DNA of 47,183 nucleotides from Sorangium cellulosum (lineage in GTDB: Bacteria; Myxococcota_A; Polyangia; Polyangiales; Polyangiaceae), in NCBI GenBank assembly GCA_020720045.1, contig DYPH01000033.1:1-47183 (forward strand). The letters are read 5' to 3'. Each line of letters opens with the position of its first letter. Positions within the stretch are counted from its first letter, which is position 1. Made by a program: the position numbers and the translations under genes. Positions 9,663 through 19,791 of the stretch are shown here, in pieces. The notes beneath the pieces are model-generated. The model was not told the origin of the DNA, did not search any database, and worked only from the letters and a program-made list of their open reading frames with translations.

Positions 9663-10859
9663 TTACCGCGCGGTTCCCTGCGACGAGAATTTGGACGCCG
9701 GATCGGTAACCGGCCCAACCCTCTCAAGTAGTCGTTTCCGCGGGATTCCTGCAAGGTGCAAGAGTTCATCCGCCACGTTTCTCGCCGCATCGGGATGGCC
9801 TCCGCTGGCCGCTGCCGCCGCCATCCGGGCGCGCCGCGACGGGTCGCCCAGGAGCTCCCCAAGAACGAGCGAGAGACGCGGAGCGTCGGCGTCTTTCTGA
9901 GAAAGGCGCACCGCCCCCCCTTCCTCCGCTACAGCGTCGGCGTTCGCGGTCTGATGGTCGTCGGCCGCCTGCGGAAACGGCACAAAGACGGCCGGCCGGC
10001 CGACCGCGCGGATCTCGGCGACGGTGACTGCCCCCGAGCGACTTACGATCAGGGAAGCCCCTTCCAGGAGCGGCCGTGGGTCATCGAAGAAGGGGCGAAC
10101 GAGGACATTCTCAATCCCAAGTTCCCGATATTTCGCAGCGACGATCTCTTCATTTCCGCGGCCAGTCTGGTGGATGACTGCCAATGAAGCAAATCGCGGG
10201 TCGGCTTTGAGTCGCGCGATCGCGTCGGGAATCGTCGCATTGAGGTGCGAAGCCCCTTGGGATCCCCCAAGGACGAGCAGGTGCAGCGGGCCGTCGGCGT
10301 TCTCCGATCCGGCGCCTCGTCGGGCGGAGCCAAACGGGTAGGGCTTTTGCATGTACCCCGCACGTACAGGGACGCCGAGCTGCGCGTACTTCGAGCGCCA
10401 CGGGAGCCCCTTCACCTGCGCAAACGCGGTAAAAATCCTCGTCGCGCCGGGGGCGAGCAGTTGGTTGGTGAAGCCTGCCGTCGCGTTCGGTTCGAGGAGC
10501 GCCACCGGGATGCGCGCGATCTGGGCGGCGAGCGCGATTGGACCGGCCGCATAGCCCCCGACCGCGAGGACGAGCCGCGGGCGAAGGCGGGCGAGGATGC
10601 GGGCGCTGGCGGCGGTCGCTGCGGCAGCCACGGCGCCTCCACGGAGCATGCGCGCGAGGCCGCCCCCCTTCATCGGCTCGACGTGAAGCGTCTCAAGCGT
10701 ATGAATCGTTTGCGGAATCACGCGCGTCTCGATGCCGCGCTCCGTCCCGCAGAAGGTCACTTCGACGTCGGCCGCGTGGACCAGCGCATCGGCGATCGCG
10801 ACGCCGGGGAACACATGGCCGCCGGTGCCGCCGCCAGCGATGAGGATGCGGGCGCTCAC
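9663..10859 (-). CDS. murG: UDP-GlcNAc:undecaprenyl-PP-MurNAc-pentapeptide transferase MurG
   Basis: Membrane-associated GT28 glycosyltransferase that turns lipid I into lipid II on the cytoplasmic face. The 398-residue product has the N-terminal G-loop [11 protein letters not shown] (residues 9-19), a second loop region [11 protein letters not shown], a C-domain G-loop [14 protein letters not shown], and the UDP-GlcNAc site [11 protein letters not shown] followed by [12 protein letters not shown]. Start codon is GTG at 10859, overlapping the ftsW stop as GTGA. The protein is somewhat longer at the C-terminus than E. coli MurG. Confidence 0.97.
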   Translation of the reverse strand: MSARILIAGGGTGGHVFPGVAIADALVHAADVEVTFCGTERGIETRVIPQTIHTLETLHVEPMKGGGLARMLRGGAVAAAATAASARILARLRPRLVLAVGGYAAGPIALAAQIARIPVALLEPNATAGFTNQLLAPGATRIFTAFAQVKGLPWRSKYAQLGVPVRAGYMQKPYPFGSARRGAGSENADGPLHLLVLGGSQGASHLNATIPDAIARLKADPRFASLAVIHQTGRGNEEIVAAKYRELGIENVLVRPFFDDPRPLLEGASLIVSRSGAVTVAEIRAVGRPAVFVPFPQAADDHQTANADAVAEEGGAVRLSQKDADAPRLSLVLGELLGDPSRRARMAAAAASGGHPDAARNVADELLHLAGIPRKRLLERVGPVTDPASKFSSQGTAR

Positions 10860-12184
10860 GAGAGCGCCTCGACGTCGCCCGGTTCCAGGCTCGGCTCCGG
10901 CTCCAAGACGTCGACGTCGGCCGATTTCCCCCGGCGACGAACCTCGGTCGGGCGCGGCGTCGGCGCATCTTCCAGGGCAACTTCAATCGGCCCTTGGCGG
11001 GAGATGTTCAGAAGAATTCCTGCCGCGGCGGCATTCACCAGAAGAGAAGATCCGCCGAAGGAGAGGAAGGGCAATGTGAGACCTTTTGTAGGGAGCAGCG
11101 AGAGGGCCACACAAAGATTGAATACGGCCTGAATGCCGAAGAGAAAACTGATGCCGTAGGCGAGGTAAGCGCCGTAGTCATCCGGTGCGCGAAGCGCCGT
11201 ACGAACGCCACGGGCGACGATCAACAGGTAGAGCAGGATCAACCCGCAAATGCCGATGTAGCCGAGTTCTTCGCCAATGATTGCCGAAATGAAGTCGGTG
11301 TGGGCCTCCGGGAGGAACATCGTCTGCGTGCCGCGGCCGATTCCATGACCAAAGAAGCCGCCGGAACCGTAGCTCATCACCGATTGATAGGGCTGATAGC
11401 CGATCCCTTGCCGGTTTTGTTCGAGGTGCATCCAGGCTTCGTAGCGCTGCATGCGGTAGCTCTTGGAGAGGACGGAAACGACCGCGAAGAGGCTCCCGAG
11501 GATCGCCGCTCCAAGAATGTATCCTACACGTGCTCCAGCGACGAAGAGCATCGCGAAGGTGAGCAGGAGGAGCACGACCGCCGAACCGAAGTCGGGCTGC
11601 TTCATGCAGAGGACCATGAAGAGGCCAGCGACGAGCAGGTGGGGCAGGAAGCCGACGGTGAAGCTCTTCACCGCCTCCGCCTTTTTCGCGAGCGAATACG
11701 CGAGCCAAACGACGATCGCGAGCTTGGCGATCTCAGCGGGCTGGATGTGCACCGGCCCGATGGCGATCCAGCGCGTCGCGCCGCCGCCCGAGTGGCCGAG
11801 ACCGGCGATGCACGCCGTCAGCAGGCCGCCGGTGCCGAGGAGGACCGCGTAGGTCGCCTTGTAGAGGCGGTGGTAGTCGATGCGGGAGAGTCCGAAGAGG
11901 AGAGCCAGCGCCCCGCCCGCGTACATCAGCTGGCGGGTGAGGAAGAATTCGGGGTCGTGGTGACGGGTCGCTCCAAGCACATTGCTTGCAGAATACACCA
12001 TCACAACCCCGAAAAAGATCACGAAAACAAGCGCAGCGGCGAGGACGGGATCGACCGGCCCGCTCGGGCTCGTCGCGACGGGGGCGGCCGCCGTCTTCGA
12101 GACTTTCGGAACGAGCGGGGCGACGTCGAGGGGGGCCGCTTCAAAGGTCTCGCGCGTCACGCGGACATTTCGGAAGGCCATCAT
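10856..12184 (-). CDS. ftsW: Lipid II glycosyltransferase FtsW (SEDS family)
   Basis: Polytopic SEDS protein that polymerises septal glycan together with its cognate PBP (FtsI). The 442-residue product has a charged cytoplasmic N-terminus of about 45 residues, then about ten membrane segments. Recognisable stretches are VMVYSASNVLGA, QLMYAGG, GHSGGGATRWIAIGPVHIQPAEIAKL, KQPDFGSAVVLL, YEAWMHLEQNRQGIGYQPYQS, and the C-terminal PTKGLTLPFLSFGGSSLL, diagnostic of FtsW/RodA. The dcw position favours FtsW. It overlaps murD upstream (12181-12184) and murG downstream by 4 bases each. A hydrophilic, acidic C-terminal tail of about 50 residues follows the last membrane segment. Confidence 0.97.
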   Translation of the reverse strand: MMAFRNVRVTRETFEAAPLDVAPLVPKVSKTAAAPVATSPSGPVDPVLAAALVFVIFFGVVMVYSASNVLGATRHHDPEFFLTRQLMYAGGALALLFGLSRIDYHRLYKATYAVLLGTGGLLTACIAGLGHSGGGATRWIAIGPVHIQPAEIAKLAIVVWLAYSLAKKAEAVKSFTVGFLPHLLVAGLFMVLCMKQPDFGSAVVLLLLTFAMLFVAGARVGYILGAAILGSLFAVVSVLSKSYRMQRYEAWMHLEQNRQGIGYQPYQSVMSYGSGGFFGHGIGRGTQTMFLPEAHTDFISAIIGEELGYIGICGLILLYLLIVARGVRTALRAPDDYGAYLAYGISFLFGIQAVFNLCVALSLLPTKGLTLPFLSFGGSSLLVNAAAAGILLNISRQGPIEVALEDAPTPRPTEVRRRGKSADVDVLEPEPSLEPGDVEALS

Positions 12185-13536
12185 GACGCCACCGCCAGCG
12201 CACGCACCGAAGCGACGAAGGCATCGCCGCGATGTTTGTAGTCGCGGAACATGTCAAAGCTCGAACAGGCCGGCGAAAGCAGGACGGCATCCCCCGGTTT
12301 TGCGAGCGAAAACGCTTGCTTAACCGCCTCGTCCATGGTCGCTGCGTGGGCGACCGCGACCGCCCCTTCGACGGCGCTCTGGATCGCCCCGGCCGCCTCG
12401 CCGATCACCACGCAGGCGCGTCCGCGGTCGGCAAGCGCGTCACGGAGCTCGTCGTAGCCCCCTTGCTTGTCGCGGCCGCCGGCGACGAGGACCGCCTTCG
12501 CCTCGGCGAGGCCGCGGAGCGCGGTGACCGCCGCGCCGACGTTGGTCCCTTTGGAATCGTCGTAAAAACGGACCCCCGCCACCTCAGCCACAAAGGCCAT
12601 GCGGTGACTGAGTCCTTCAAAGATGGCGAGGGTCTCACGAATGATTTCCGGTGAGATCCCGAGGTCGCGAGCCGCCGCAATCGCCGCGGCGACGTTTCGC
12701 GCGTTGTGGGCCCCTTGGAGGCGGATTGGCGCGCGCAGGTAAATTTCGCCATCGCGACGATCGACAATCTCACCATCGGTGACGCGGACGTCGGCATCGA
12801 CGGAGGTCCCGAAGGTCACGATGCGCGCGCCACCGCGTTTTGCTTGTGCAAGACAAACCGCAGAAGCATCGGCGTCGTCACTCGGAACAATAGCGATATC
12901 CTCCGCCGTCTGCTGGAGAAACATGTTCCCCTTGGCATCCGCGTAGTCGCCCATCCCCGCGTACCGGTCGAGATGATCGGGGCTCACGTTGAGGAGGAGT
13001 GCGGCGCGCGGGCGGAAACGCTCCACGCGCTCCATCTGGAAACTCGAGACCTCAAGGATGACCGTCGAGAAGCGCTCGTCGATGTGGGGAGCGAGCGGCT
13101 CGCCGAGGTTCCCCCCACAGAACACCGGGAGATCCCCCGCTTTTTCGGCGGCGCGCTCAAACAGCGCCCCGAGGAGGCTCGTCACGGTGCTCTTGCCGTT
13201 CGTCCCACCGATCGCGACAATCGGTGCAGGTTGCACCAAAAGGCGCGTCGCGAGCTCGATCTCCCCCCATACGGGGATGCCGGCGGCAACGGCTGCATCG
13301 ATGACCGGGAGCGGCGGAACCCCCGGCGAGACGACGACGCAATCGACAGCGAGCGGGAAGTCGTGGTCGCCAAGGTGGAGGCGAAGTGCCGGGTGCTCAG
13401 GCATCGGCGGCGTCAGCGACGAACGGGCGTCGTTGGCGAGCACAAAGGCGCCACGATCGAGGAGCGCCGCGACCGCCGCGCGACCGCTCAACCCGAGACC
13501 GATCACCACAACCTGTTTTCCGCGAACGTCGTGCAT
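12181..13536 (-). CDS. murD: UDP-N-acetylmuramoylalanine--D-glutamate ligase MurD
   Basis: Cytoplasmic ligase that adds D-glutamate to UDP-MurNAc-L-Ala. The product has a Rossmann-like start (VVVIGLGLSGRAAVAALL), the ATP loop IGGTNGKSTVTSLLG, EVSSFQME, NVSPDHLDRY, the central RMAFVAEVAGVRFYDDSKGTN split motif, and C-terminal GGRDKQG and LSPACSSFDMF. The open frame runs up to 13632, inside mraY, but ATG at 13536 (MHDVRGKQVVV, 451 residues) is preceded by AAGAGG and gives normal family length, leaving 8 bases after the mraY stop. It overlaps ftsW by 4 bases. Confidence 0.97.
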   Translation of the reverse strand: MHDVRGKQVVVIGLGLSGRAAVAALLDRGAFVLANDARSSLTPPMPEHPALRLHLGDHDFPLAVDCVVVSPGVPPLPVIDAAVAAGIPVWGEIELATRLLVQPAPIVAIGGTNGKSTVTSLLGALFERAAEKAGDLPVFCGGNLGEPLAPHIDERFSTVILEVSSFQMERVERFRPRAALLLNVSPDHLDRYAGMGDYADAKGNMFLQQTAEDIAIVPSDDADASAVCLAQAKRGGARIVTFGTSVDADVRVTDGEIVDRRDGEIYLRAPIRLQGAHNARNVAAAIAAARDLGISPEIIRETLAIFEGLSHRMAFVAEVAGVRFYDDSKGTNVGAAVTALRGLAEAKAVLVAGGRDKQGGYDELRDALADRGRACVVIGEAAGAIQSAVEGAVAVAHAATMDEAVKQAFSLAKPGDAVLLSPACSSFDMFRDYKHRGDAFVASVRALAVAS

Positions 13537-13544
13537 AGGCCTCT

Positions 13545-14690
13545 TCAACGAACCTTCAGGCTCATCAACGCAAAGAGCGCGAGGAGAATCGAAATGATCC
13601 AGAACCGAACGATAACCTTCGGCTCCGGCCACCCCTTCTTTTCGAAATGATGGTGAATCGGTGCCATGAGGAAGATCCGCTTCCCCGTCGTCTTAAACCA
13701 GAAGACCTGGATAATGACGCTCACGGCCTCAATAAAGAAGACGCCGCCAAGGAAGATCGAAAGGATCTCATTCTTGGTAAACACCGCGAGCATCCCGAGC
13801 CCGCCGCCAAGCGCTAGCGCGCCGACGTCCCCCATGAAGACCTGCGCAGGATAGGTGTTATACCAGAGGAAACCGATGCCGGCACCGATCATCGCCCCAC
13901 AGAATACGGCGAGCTCGCCCATGGAAGCGACGTTCGGAATATCCAAATATTCTGCAACGATGAACTTCTTGGAGAGGCCAGCGATGCCGAAAGTTGCCCC
14001 CGTCAAGTAGGACCAAATCAGGTACGTACCCGCATTGATCATGACGGGGCCGATGGCGAGGCCGTCGAGACCGTCGGTCAGATTGACGGCATTGCTCATC
14101 GCCACAACGACGAAAACAGCAAAGGGGAGATAGAGCCAAATTGGCAGATTGATCGGGTGCTTATCGAAGGCGACAAACGGCAATGCGAGCCGCGTGCGGA
14201 GTTCCCACCAGTCGGCGGGGACCGCGTCCTTCTTCAGGAAGACATAGCTAAGCACGCCTGCCCCAATGAGAATCTGGCCAATCAGCTTGTAGCGCCCCGC
14301 CAAACCGGCGGTATTCTTCGCATTGATCTTGAGATAATCGTCGAGGAAGCCGATCACGCCGTAACCAGCAGTGACCGCCGTCGTCGCCCAGACGAAGGGG
14401 TTTCGCGGATCGGCCCAGAGGATCGTCGGTCCGAGGACGCTCATGAGAATGAGCGCGCCCCCCATCGTCGGCGTCCCCTGCTTTTTCAGGTGGGTCGCCG
14501 GGCCGTCGTTGCGGACGACCTGCCCGATCTGCTTGCTCTGAAGGCGCCGGATGAACCAGGGGCTGACGAAGAAGCTGATGAGCATCGCCGTCGTCGTCGC
14601 GGCGAGGACGCGGAACGGCACATAGCGGAGAACATTGAGAAATCCGAGCCAGTCGTGCCGGTGGAGCGGGAAGAGGAGCTCGTAGAGCAC
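13545..14690 (-). CDS. mraY: Phospho-MurNAc-pentapeptide transferase MraY
   Basis: Integral membrane transferase that moves phospho-MurNAc-pentapeptide to undecaprenyl phosphate, forming lipid I. The 381-residue product has about ten membrane segments and the conserved acidic and His motifs: [21 protein letters not shown] (catalytic Asp pair), [15 protein letters not shown], and [12 protein letters not shown] near the C-terminus. The start is GTG at 14690, directly adjacent to the murF stop (14691), indicating translational coupling. Confidence 0.98.
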   Translation of the reverse strand: MLYELLFPLHRHDWLGFLNVLRYVPFRVLAATTTAMLISFFVSPWFIRRLQSKQIGQVVRNDGPATHLKKQGTPTMGGALILMSVLGPTILWADPRNPFVWATTAVTAGYGVIGFLDDYLKINAKNTAGLAGRYKLIGQILIGAGVLSYVFLKKDAVPADWWELRTRLALPFVAFDKHPINLPIWLYLPFAVFVVVAMSNAVNLTDGLDGLAIGPVMINAGTYLIWSYLTGATFGIAGLSKKFIVAEYLDIPNVASMGELAVFCGAMIGAGIGFLWYNTYPAQVFMGDVGALALGGGLGMLAVFTKNEILSIFLGGVFFIEAVSVIIQVFWFKTTGKRIFLMAPIHHHFEKKGWPEPKVIVRFWIISILLALFALMSLKVR

Positions 14691-16127
14691 TCAGGCCTCG
14701 CCTTTCGAGGGGGCAAGGAGGCGCTCGACGACGACTTCGGTGGCAACGCTTCGGGAGGCTTTCACGAGGACCGCGTCTCTATCGCGGAGGACCGACGGGG
14801 CAAAATTCGCGGTGTCGTGGGAATCCCTACATCGGTACCCTGGAATTCCCGCCGCTTCGGCGACGGCGACGATGCGGTCGGCGAGGCCCCCGCAGGAGAT
14901 CACGAGGTCGATCTTGGCAGCGACGAGCGCGCGACCGATACGGTCGTGAGCCTCTTCGGCATGTGCGCCAAGCTCCCGCATTTCCCCAAGAATTGCGACC
15001 GTACGCCGACCAGTCGCTGCCAGCTCGGCAAGGAGCGCGATCCCTGCCTCCATGCTCTCCGGGTTCGCGTTGTAGGTGTCGTCGAGGAGCAGGCGCTCGG
15101 CGGCCCCTTCGCGGAGCGTGGCGCGACCGACAAGCTGCATCGCCGCATCGGCGAGGGCCGCTTCGCATTCCTCTGCAGAATACATGGTTTTGGCCAGCGC
15201 CTCGGCCGCGGCGAGGGCGGCAACAAAGTCAACAGCCTGGGCCTCCCCGGGGAGCGGCGATCGGCAGGAAAATTCGTCGCCATCTCGTGCGATCCTGAGG
15301 TGGGCCCCATTGAAGTCGATCGCGCGAGAGACGAGACGAACGTCGGCGACCCCGCGCCCAAAACGGCGGATTTCTGACGCCTGTGGGGCACGTGGCGCCT
15401 GGGCGGCCGCGCGCCTGTCGTCGGCGTTCACGATGAGCGTCCCACCGCGCCTCACCCCCTCGTAGAGGGCCCCTTTCTCGCGAGCGACCCCTTCAATGCC
15501 GCCGACCCCCTCCGTGTGCGCAAAGCCGACGTTCACCACGACCGCGACGTCCGGCGACGCAATCTGTGCAAGATGCATCATTTCGCCAGGAATGCTCATC
15601 CCCGCCTCAAGGACGAGGAAGCGGGTCGCCGGCGTGGCGGTGAAGACCGTCATCGGCAAACCGATGCGATTATTAAGATTTCCTTGCGTCGCCGCCGTTA
15701 CGCCGCGGAGGCGGAGGAGGGCCGCGGTAAGCTCCTTCGTGGTCGTCTTCCCGGCGCTCCCGGTGATGGCGACGACCGGAAGGCCGAGGCGCGTTCGGTG
15801 GGCCGCGGCGAGGGCGCCGAGAGCCAAGAGCGTGTCGGCGACGCGAAACACGACGACGTCGGCGCCTTCGACGAGAGCATCCGCAGGGAGTTCCTGCGCG
15901 ACCACGACGGCCGCCGCCCCGTTCTTTACCGCCGCGGCGACGAAGCGATGGCCGTCGACCTTCTCGCCAACGAGTGCAACATACACACACCCCGGACGGC
16001 AGGACCGACTGTCGGTAAACACGCCGCGGAAGCGAGCGGCGGGCGCGGCATTGGCGACGGCGCTGGTGGCGCCGACGATTTCGGCGACGGTGAACGGGGC
16101 CTCGTTGACGGGGATCGGCGTAGCCAT
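14691..16127 (-). CDS. murF: UDP-MurNAc-tripeptide--D-alanyl-D-alanine ligase MurF
   Basis: Cytoplasmic ligase that adds D-Ala-D-Ala to complete the pentapeptide. The 478-residue product has the N-terminal FTDSRSCRPGCVYVALVGEK, the ATP-binding ITGSAGKTTTKE (about 121-132), GNLNNRIGLP, EAGMSIPGEM, NVGFAHTEG and the C-terminal DDTYNANPESMEAGI and LGEMRELGAHAE, all MurF signatures. Starts at ATG 16127, 44 bases after murE. This is the largest gap in the upstream half of the cluster; it holds no terminator. Confidence 0.97.
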   Translation of the reverse strand: MATPIPVNEAPFTVAEIVGATSAVANAAPAARFRGVFTDSRSCRPGCVYVALVGEKVDGHRFVAAAVKNGAAAVVVAQELPADALVEGADVVVFRVADTLLALGALAAAHRTRLGLPVVAITGSAGKTTTKELTAALLRLRGVTAATQGNLNNRIGLPMTVFTATPATRFLVLEAGMSIPGEMMHLAQIASPDVAVVVNVGFAHTEGVGGIEGVAREKGALYEGVRRGGTLIVNADDRRAAAQAPRAPQASEIRRFGRGVADVRLVSRAIDFNGAHLRIARDGDEFSCRSPLPGEAQAVDFVAALAAAEALAKTMYSAEECEAALADAAMQLVGRATLREGAAERLLLDDTYNANPESMEAGIALLAELAATGRRTVAILGEMRELGAHAEEAHDRIGRALVAAKIDLVISCGGLADRIVAVAEAAGIPGYRCRDSHDTANFAPSVLRDRDAVLVKASRSVATEVVVERLLAPSKGEA

Positions 16128-16171
16128 GCCGCCGACCTACTCCAACCCCACGATCCCAGGAAAATTGCCGG

Positions 16172-17734
16172 CTAACGGAGCGCGTCGAGCGCCCTGCGGG
16201 CGACGATGCGGTCGTCGAAGGGGTGCTTGGTGGTGCCGAGGATTTGATAGTCCTCATGCCCCTTTCCGGCGATCAAGACGACGTCGCCCCGCTGGGCCGC
16301 TTCAATCGCCGCCTCGATGGCGGCGGCGCGATCGAGGAGCGCGAGCGTTCCGCGTCGGGTATTTTTCAGGTCGGCGCGCGAAATCGTTGGGACGCCAAGC
16401 GTTTCGAGGGCGGCGAGGATCGGGCGGGCGATCGCTTCGGGCTCCTCCGTTCGCGGATTGTCGTTGGTCACGAGGGCGACGTCGGCCCCGCGACCGACAG
16501 CGAGCCCCATCGGGCCCCGCTTGGTCGCGTCGCGATCGCCACCGCAGCCGAAAATGCAGATCAAACGCCCCCCAGGGGCGACGGCCGGCCGGAGCGCTTC
16601 GAGGACGCGGACGAGCGCATCGGGGGTGTGGGCGTAGTCGACGAAGACGGGGACTTCCCCGATTTGCGACACCGGCTCCAGGCGGCCGGGTGCGCCAATC
16701 AACGTGGGAAGAAGAGCTTCCGTCAAACGGAGATCATGATCAAACAAACGCACAATCCCGAGCGCCACAACGAGGTTTTCCAAGTTGTGACGACCGACGA
16801 ACGGGACGACGCTTCGAAGGTCGCCATCGGGCGTAGCCAAGACGACCTCGGTATGAATTCCGACACGCTTCGCCGCGCGTACGAAGAGGTCGGGTGGGCG
16901 AACACCTGGAATTTCTCCGTCCGGCGAGACAGCGAGCTTGGGGACGTGGAGCCCAGCGAAGAGCGTCGCTCCGAAGGAGTCGGAAGTGTTCACGACGGCG
17001 GCGCCCGGTCCAAGCTCGGTGAAGAGCTTCGCCTTCGCAGCACCGTACGCCTCCATGGTGCCGTGAAAGTCCAAATGATCCTGGGTAAGATTTCCAAAAG
17101 AGGCGACACGGAAGCGAACACCATTCACGCGACCGAGCTCGATCGCGATGCTAGAGACTTCCATCGCCACGGCGTCGGCCCCGCGGACGCGCAGGTCGTC
17201 GAAGGTGCGTGCTAGGGCGTCCCCCTCGGGGGTCGTATGGGAGGGGGCCGCGGCGTAGGTGCCGAGGCCGACGCCGACGGTGCCGAGGGTGGCACAGGAG
17301 GGGCGACCAGCGAGGCCATCGAGGAGGCTGCGCACGAGATGGGTCGTCGTCGTCTTCCCATTCGTGCCGGTAACCCCTGCAATTTCTAGAGAAAAGCTTG
17401 GATGCCGGTAGATGGCCGAGGCGAAGAAGCCGAGGGCGCGGGCGACATCGTCGACGAGGATCGTCGGCACAGGGATGGCGGCCGGATCGACGCTCCCCCG
17501 CTCGGCAAGGAGTGCCTGCGCCCCCGCCGCGACCGCCGCCGCGACGAAGCGTGTGCCATCGCTCGCCTGCCCGCGTCGCGCGACGAAGAGGTCCCCCGCC
17601 TGGACCGCGCGGGAATCCTGCTGAATGCCAGAAACAAACGTCGTTTCTGCGCCGTGGAGCGTCGCCCCCGTCGCGGAAACTTCACGCATCAAATCGCGAA
17701 GCGAAAGATCCAAACGCCGCTCCGGGGGGCTCAC
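16172..17734 (-). CDS. murE: UDP-MurNAc-L-alanyl-D-glutamate--diaminopimelate ligase MurE
   Basis: Cytoplasmic ligase adding the third stem-peptide residue. The 520-residue product has the ATP loop VTGTNGKTTTTH (about 121-132), MEVSSIAIELGRV, GNLTQDHLDFHGTME, FVDYAHTPDALVRVLEAL, CGGDRDATKRGPMG and VTNDNPRTEEPE. The DNPR motif is the known marker of meso-diaminopimelate specificity, so the cell wall is predicted to be DAP-type, as expected for Gram-negatives. Start is GTG at 17734, overlapping the ftsI stop by 4 bases (GTGA). Confidence 0.97.
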   Translation of the reverse strand: MSPPERRLDLSLRDLMREVSATGATLHGAETTFVSGIQQDSRAVQAGDLFVARRGQASDGTRFVAAAVAAGAQALLAERGSVDPAAIPVPTILVDDVARALGFFASAIYRHPSFSLEIAGVTGTNGKTTTTHLVRSLLDGLAGRPSCATLGTVGVGLGTYAAAPSHTTPEGDALARTFDDLRVRGADAVAMEVSSIAIELGRVNGVRFRVASFGNLTQDHLDFHGTMEAYGAAKAKLFTELGPGAAVVNTSDSFGATLFAGLHVPKLAVSPDGEIPGVRPPDLFVRAAKRVGIHTEVVLATPDGDLRSVVPFVGRHNLENLVVALGIVRLFDHDLRLTEALLPTLIGAPGRLEPVSQIGEVPVFVDYAHTPDALVRVLEALRPAVAPGGRLICIFGCGGDRDATKRGPMGLAVGRGADVALVTNDNPRTEEPEAIARPILAALETLGVPTISRADLKNTRRGTLALLDRAAAIEAAIEAAQRGDVVLIAGKGHEDYQILGTTKHPFDDRIVARRALDALR

Positions 17735-19791
17735 GATCCCGGCTCAAAGACGAGATGCACCTTCGAGCCCTTCGGAACGCGGGTCCCCGCCGCCGGCTGC
17801 TGACGAACAAGGCGCCCGGTCCCTTCCATCTCGGGGAGGAGCCCCAACTTCGTAAGGCGAAGGAGGGCCTCACGAGCAGGAAGTGACGTCAAATCAGGAA
17901 CTTCTGAGGCACCTGGCGCCGGCGGCCCGAAGCTTGTGTCGGTCGGCGGGGCGAGCGTCGAGGGCGGTGAGGGTCGAAGGGCGTCGAGGGCACGATCGGC
18001 GACGTCGTCCTTCCGCGAAATGTCGGCGAGCTTCGCGCTGCCCTTGAAGGGGGTAACCCCGAGGTAGCGGAGCGACGACTCGGCGACGCGGCGAAAGACG
18101 GGGCCGGCGAGATCGCCGCCGTAGCGGCCGATCATCGGTTCATCGAGGACGACGGCGACGACCACCTTAGGTTTGTCTGCCGGCACAAAACCGACGAAAC
18201 TTGCAATGTATTTGTCTTCCGAATAGCGGCCGGTCGCCGGATCTGCCTTTTGAGCGGTCGCCGTCTTCCCCGCCACGCGGTACCCGGGAATGGCCGCCTC
18301 GACGCCGGTGCCGCCGTCTTCGACGACCGCCGTGAGCATCTCGGCGACCGTCTTGGCCACGCTCCGTGGGACGACCTCTCGACGTACGTGGGGGACGTTC
18401 TCGCGGAGCGTCTGCCCACGGGCATCGGTCACGCGGCGGACCAGAATCGGTTCCATCAATTTCCCACCGTTGGCGATCGCCCCCATCGCCATCGCGAGCT
18501 GCATCGTCGTGACGCCAATGCCCTGGCCGAACGAAGCGGTCGCCGTCTCGACCTCCACCCAGGGGCGGCCGCGGGGTCGAAGAATGCCGCCCGACTCGCC
18601 GGGGACCGGGAGACCGGTCGGCTCGCCAAATCCGAAACGACGGAAGGCGCCGTACAATTCCGGTTCTCCGAGCCGTAGCGCGATCTTCAAGGTACCAATG
18701 TTCGAACTCTTTGCGAGAATCTGCGTCGGCGTGAGCAGGTCATTCTCGTGGGTATCGTGGATTTTCGCCCCGGCGAGCTCGTAGTAGCCGTGCTCGCAGT
18801 AGATCTTCTCGTTCTCGGCGAGGACCCCCTTCGAGAGCGCTGCCGCAAAGGTGAAGACCTTCATGACGGAGCCGGGCTCGAAGCGATCGACAACGGCGTG
18901 GTTCAGCCGGGTGTCGTCCTTCGTCGGAATGAAGTCGTTCGGATTGAAGCCCGGTGCCGATGCAAGTGCAAGAATTTCCCCGGTTTCTGGATCGAGAACG
19001 ACAATGCTTGCCCCACGTGTCTCGTAGGTCTTGAGGGCCGCTTCGATCTCGCGCTCGGCGACGTGCTGGATCCCCTCGTCGATGGCGAGCTCGATGCCGT
19101 GGCCGGTCGCCGCGTCTTCGGCGTGGGCGCCGTCGTCGCCCCCCTTGGAAGCCTCCACGGCATGCCCCTGAAGTTCTTCGTCGAGGGCGAGTTCGAGTCC
19201 CTCTTGACCGGACCCGTCGGGGGCGACGCGCCCGAGGACAGGCCCGAGCAGGGTGCGCGCCGGATAGTAGCGCTGCCCCTCGCCGTCGATGGAGAGGCCC
19301 TTCAAGGGCTTTGCGTTCGGATCGGTCTTGCGCGGATCGACGAGCGCCTGGACGGCGGCAACTTCCTCGGCGGAAAGGCGCCGCTTGATCCACTGAAAAC
19401 GCTTCTTTTTCGAGAGCTTCTGGTAGAGATCGTGCTCGTCGAGAGCGAGCGGTTTCGCGAGTGTGCGCGCAGCGTCCATGAGCGCCTGCGCCTGTGCCTC
19501 CTGCCCTTCGACACCATGGAGGAGCTCGGCGACGTCGACGGAGAGCGACGGGACTTCAATGCTGACCGCAAAGGGAGTGCCGTGGCGGTCGGAAATGGTG
19601 CCGCGTTTCGGTGCAACATGCAGCTTTCGCTTGCTCTGTGCTTCGGCGGCGGCCCGCCAAGCGTGCCCCTCCTCGACCTGAACGCGCCAGGCGGTCGACG
19701 CGAGCGCGCCGAAGCCGGAGGCGACGAGCACAAGCAGGGCCCCCATGCGAAAGCGAATCCATTTCGCGCGGTTCGGGTCGAGGTTCCTCAT
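17731..19791 (-). CDS. ftsI: Septal transpeptidase FtsI (class B PBP) with PASTA domain
   Basis: Membrane-anchored D,D-transpeptidase that cross-links septal peptidoglycan. The 686-residue product has an N-terminal membrane anchor (about 15-34), a dimerisation domain beginning RGTISDRHGTP, and the transpeptidase domain with S308-V-M-K311 (RFEPGSVMKVF), S362-S-N364 (KSSNIGT) and the third motif K509-T-A (AGKTATAQK). The usual third motif is KTG, so Gly-to-Ala at 511 is a variant. A Pro-rich linker (about 607-628) leads to a C-terminal PASTA domain (VPDLTSLPAREALLRL). An acidic insertion lies around residues 215-230. ATGA overlap with ftsL upstream. Confidence 0.96.
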   Translation of the reverse strand: MRNLDPNRAKWIRFRMGALLVLVASGFGALASTAWRVQVEEGHAWRAAAEAQSKRKLHVAPKRGTISDRHGTPFAVSIEVPSLSVDVAELLHGVEGQEAQAQALMDAARTLAKPLALDEHDLYQKLSKKKRFQWIKRRLSAEEVAAVQALVDPRKTDPNAKPLKGLSIDGEGQRYYPARTLLGPVLGRVAPDGSGQEGLELALDEELQGHAVEASKGGDDGAHAEDAATGHGIELAIDEGIQHVAEREIEAALKTYETRGASIVVLDPETGEILALASAPGFNPNDFIPTKDDTRLNHAVVDRFEPGSVMKVFTFAAALSKGVLAENEKIYCEHGYYELAGAKIHDTHENDLLTPTQILAKSSNIGTLKIALRLGEPELYGAFRRFGFGEPTGLPVPGESGGILRPRGRPWVEVETATASFGQGIGVTTMQLAMAMGAIANGGKLMEPILVRRVTDARGQTLRENVPHVRREVVPRSVAKTVAEMLTAVVEDGGTGVEAAIPGYRVAGKTATAQKADPATGRYSEDKYIASFVGFVPADKPKVVVAVVLDEPMIGRYGGDLAGPVFRRVAESSLRYLGVTPFKGSAKLADISRKDDVADRALDALRPSPPSTLAPPTDTSFGPPAPGASEVPDLTSLPAREALLRLTKLGLLPEMEGTGRLVRQQPAAGTRVPKGSKVHLVFEPGS

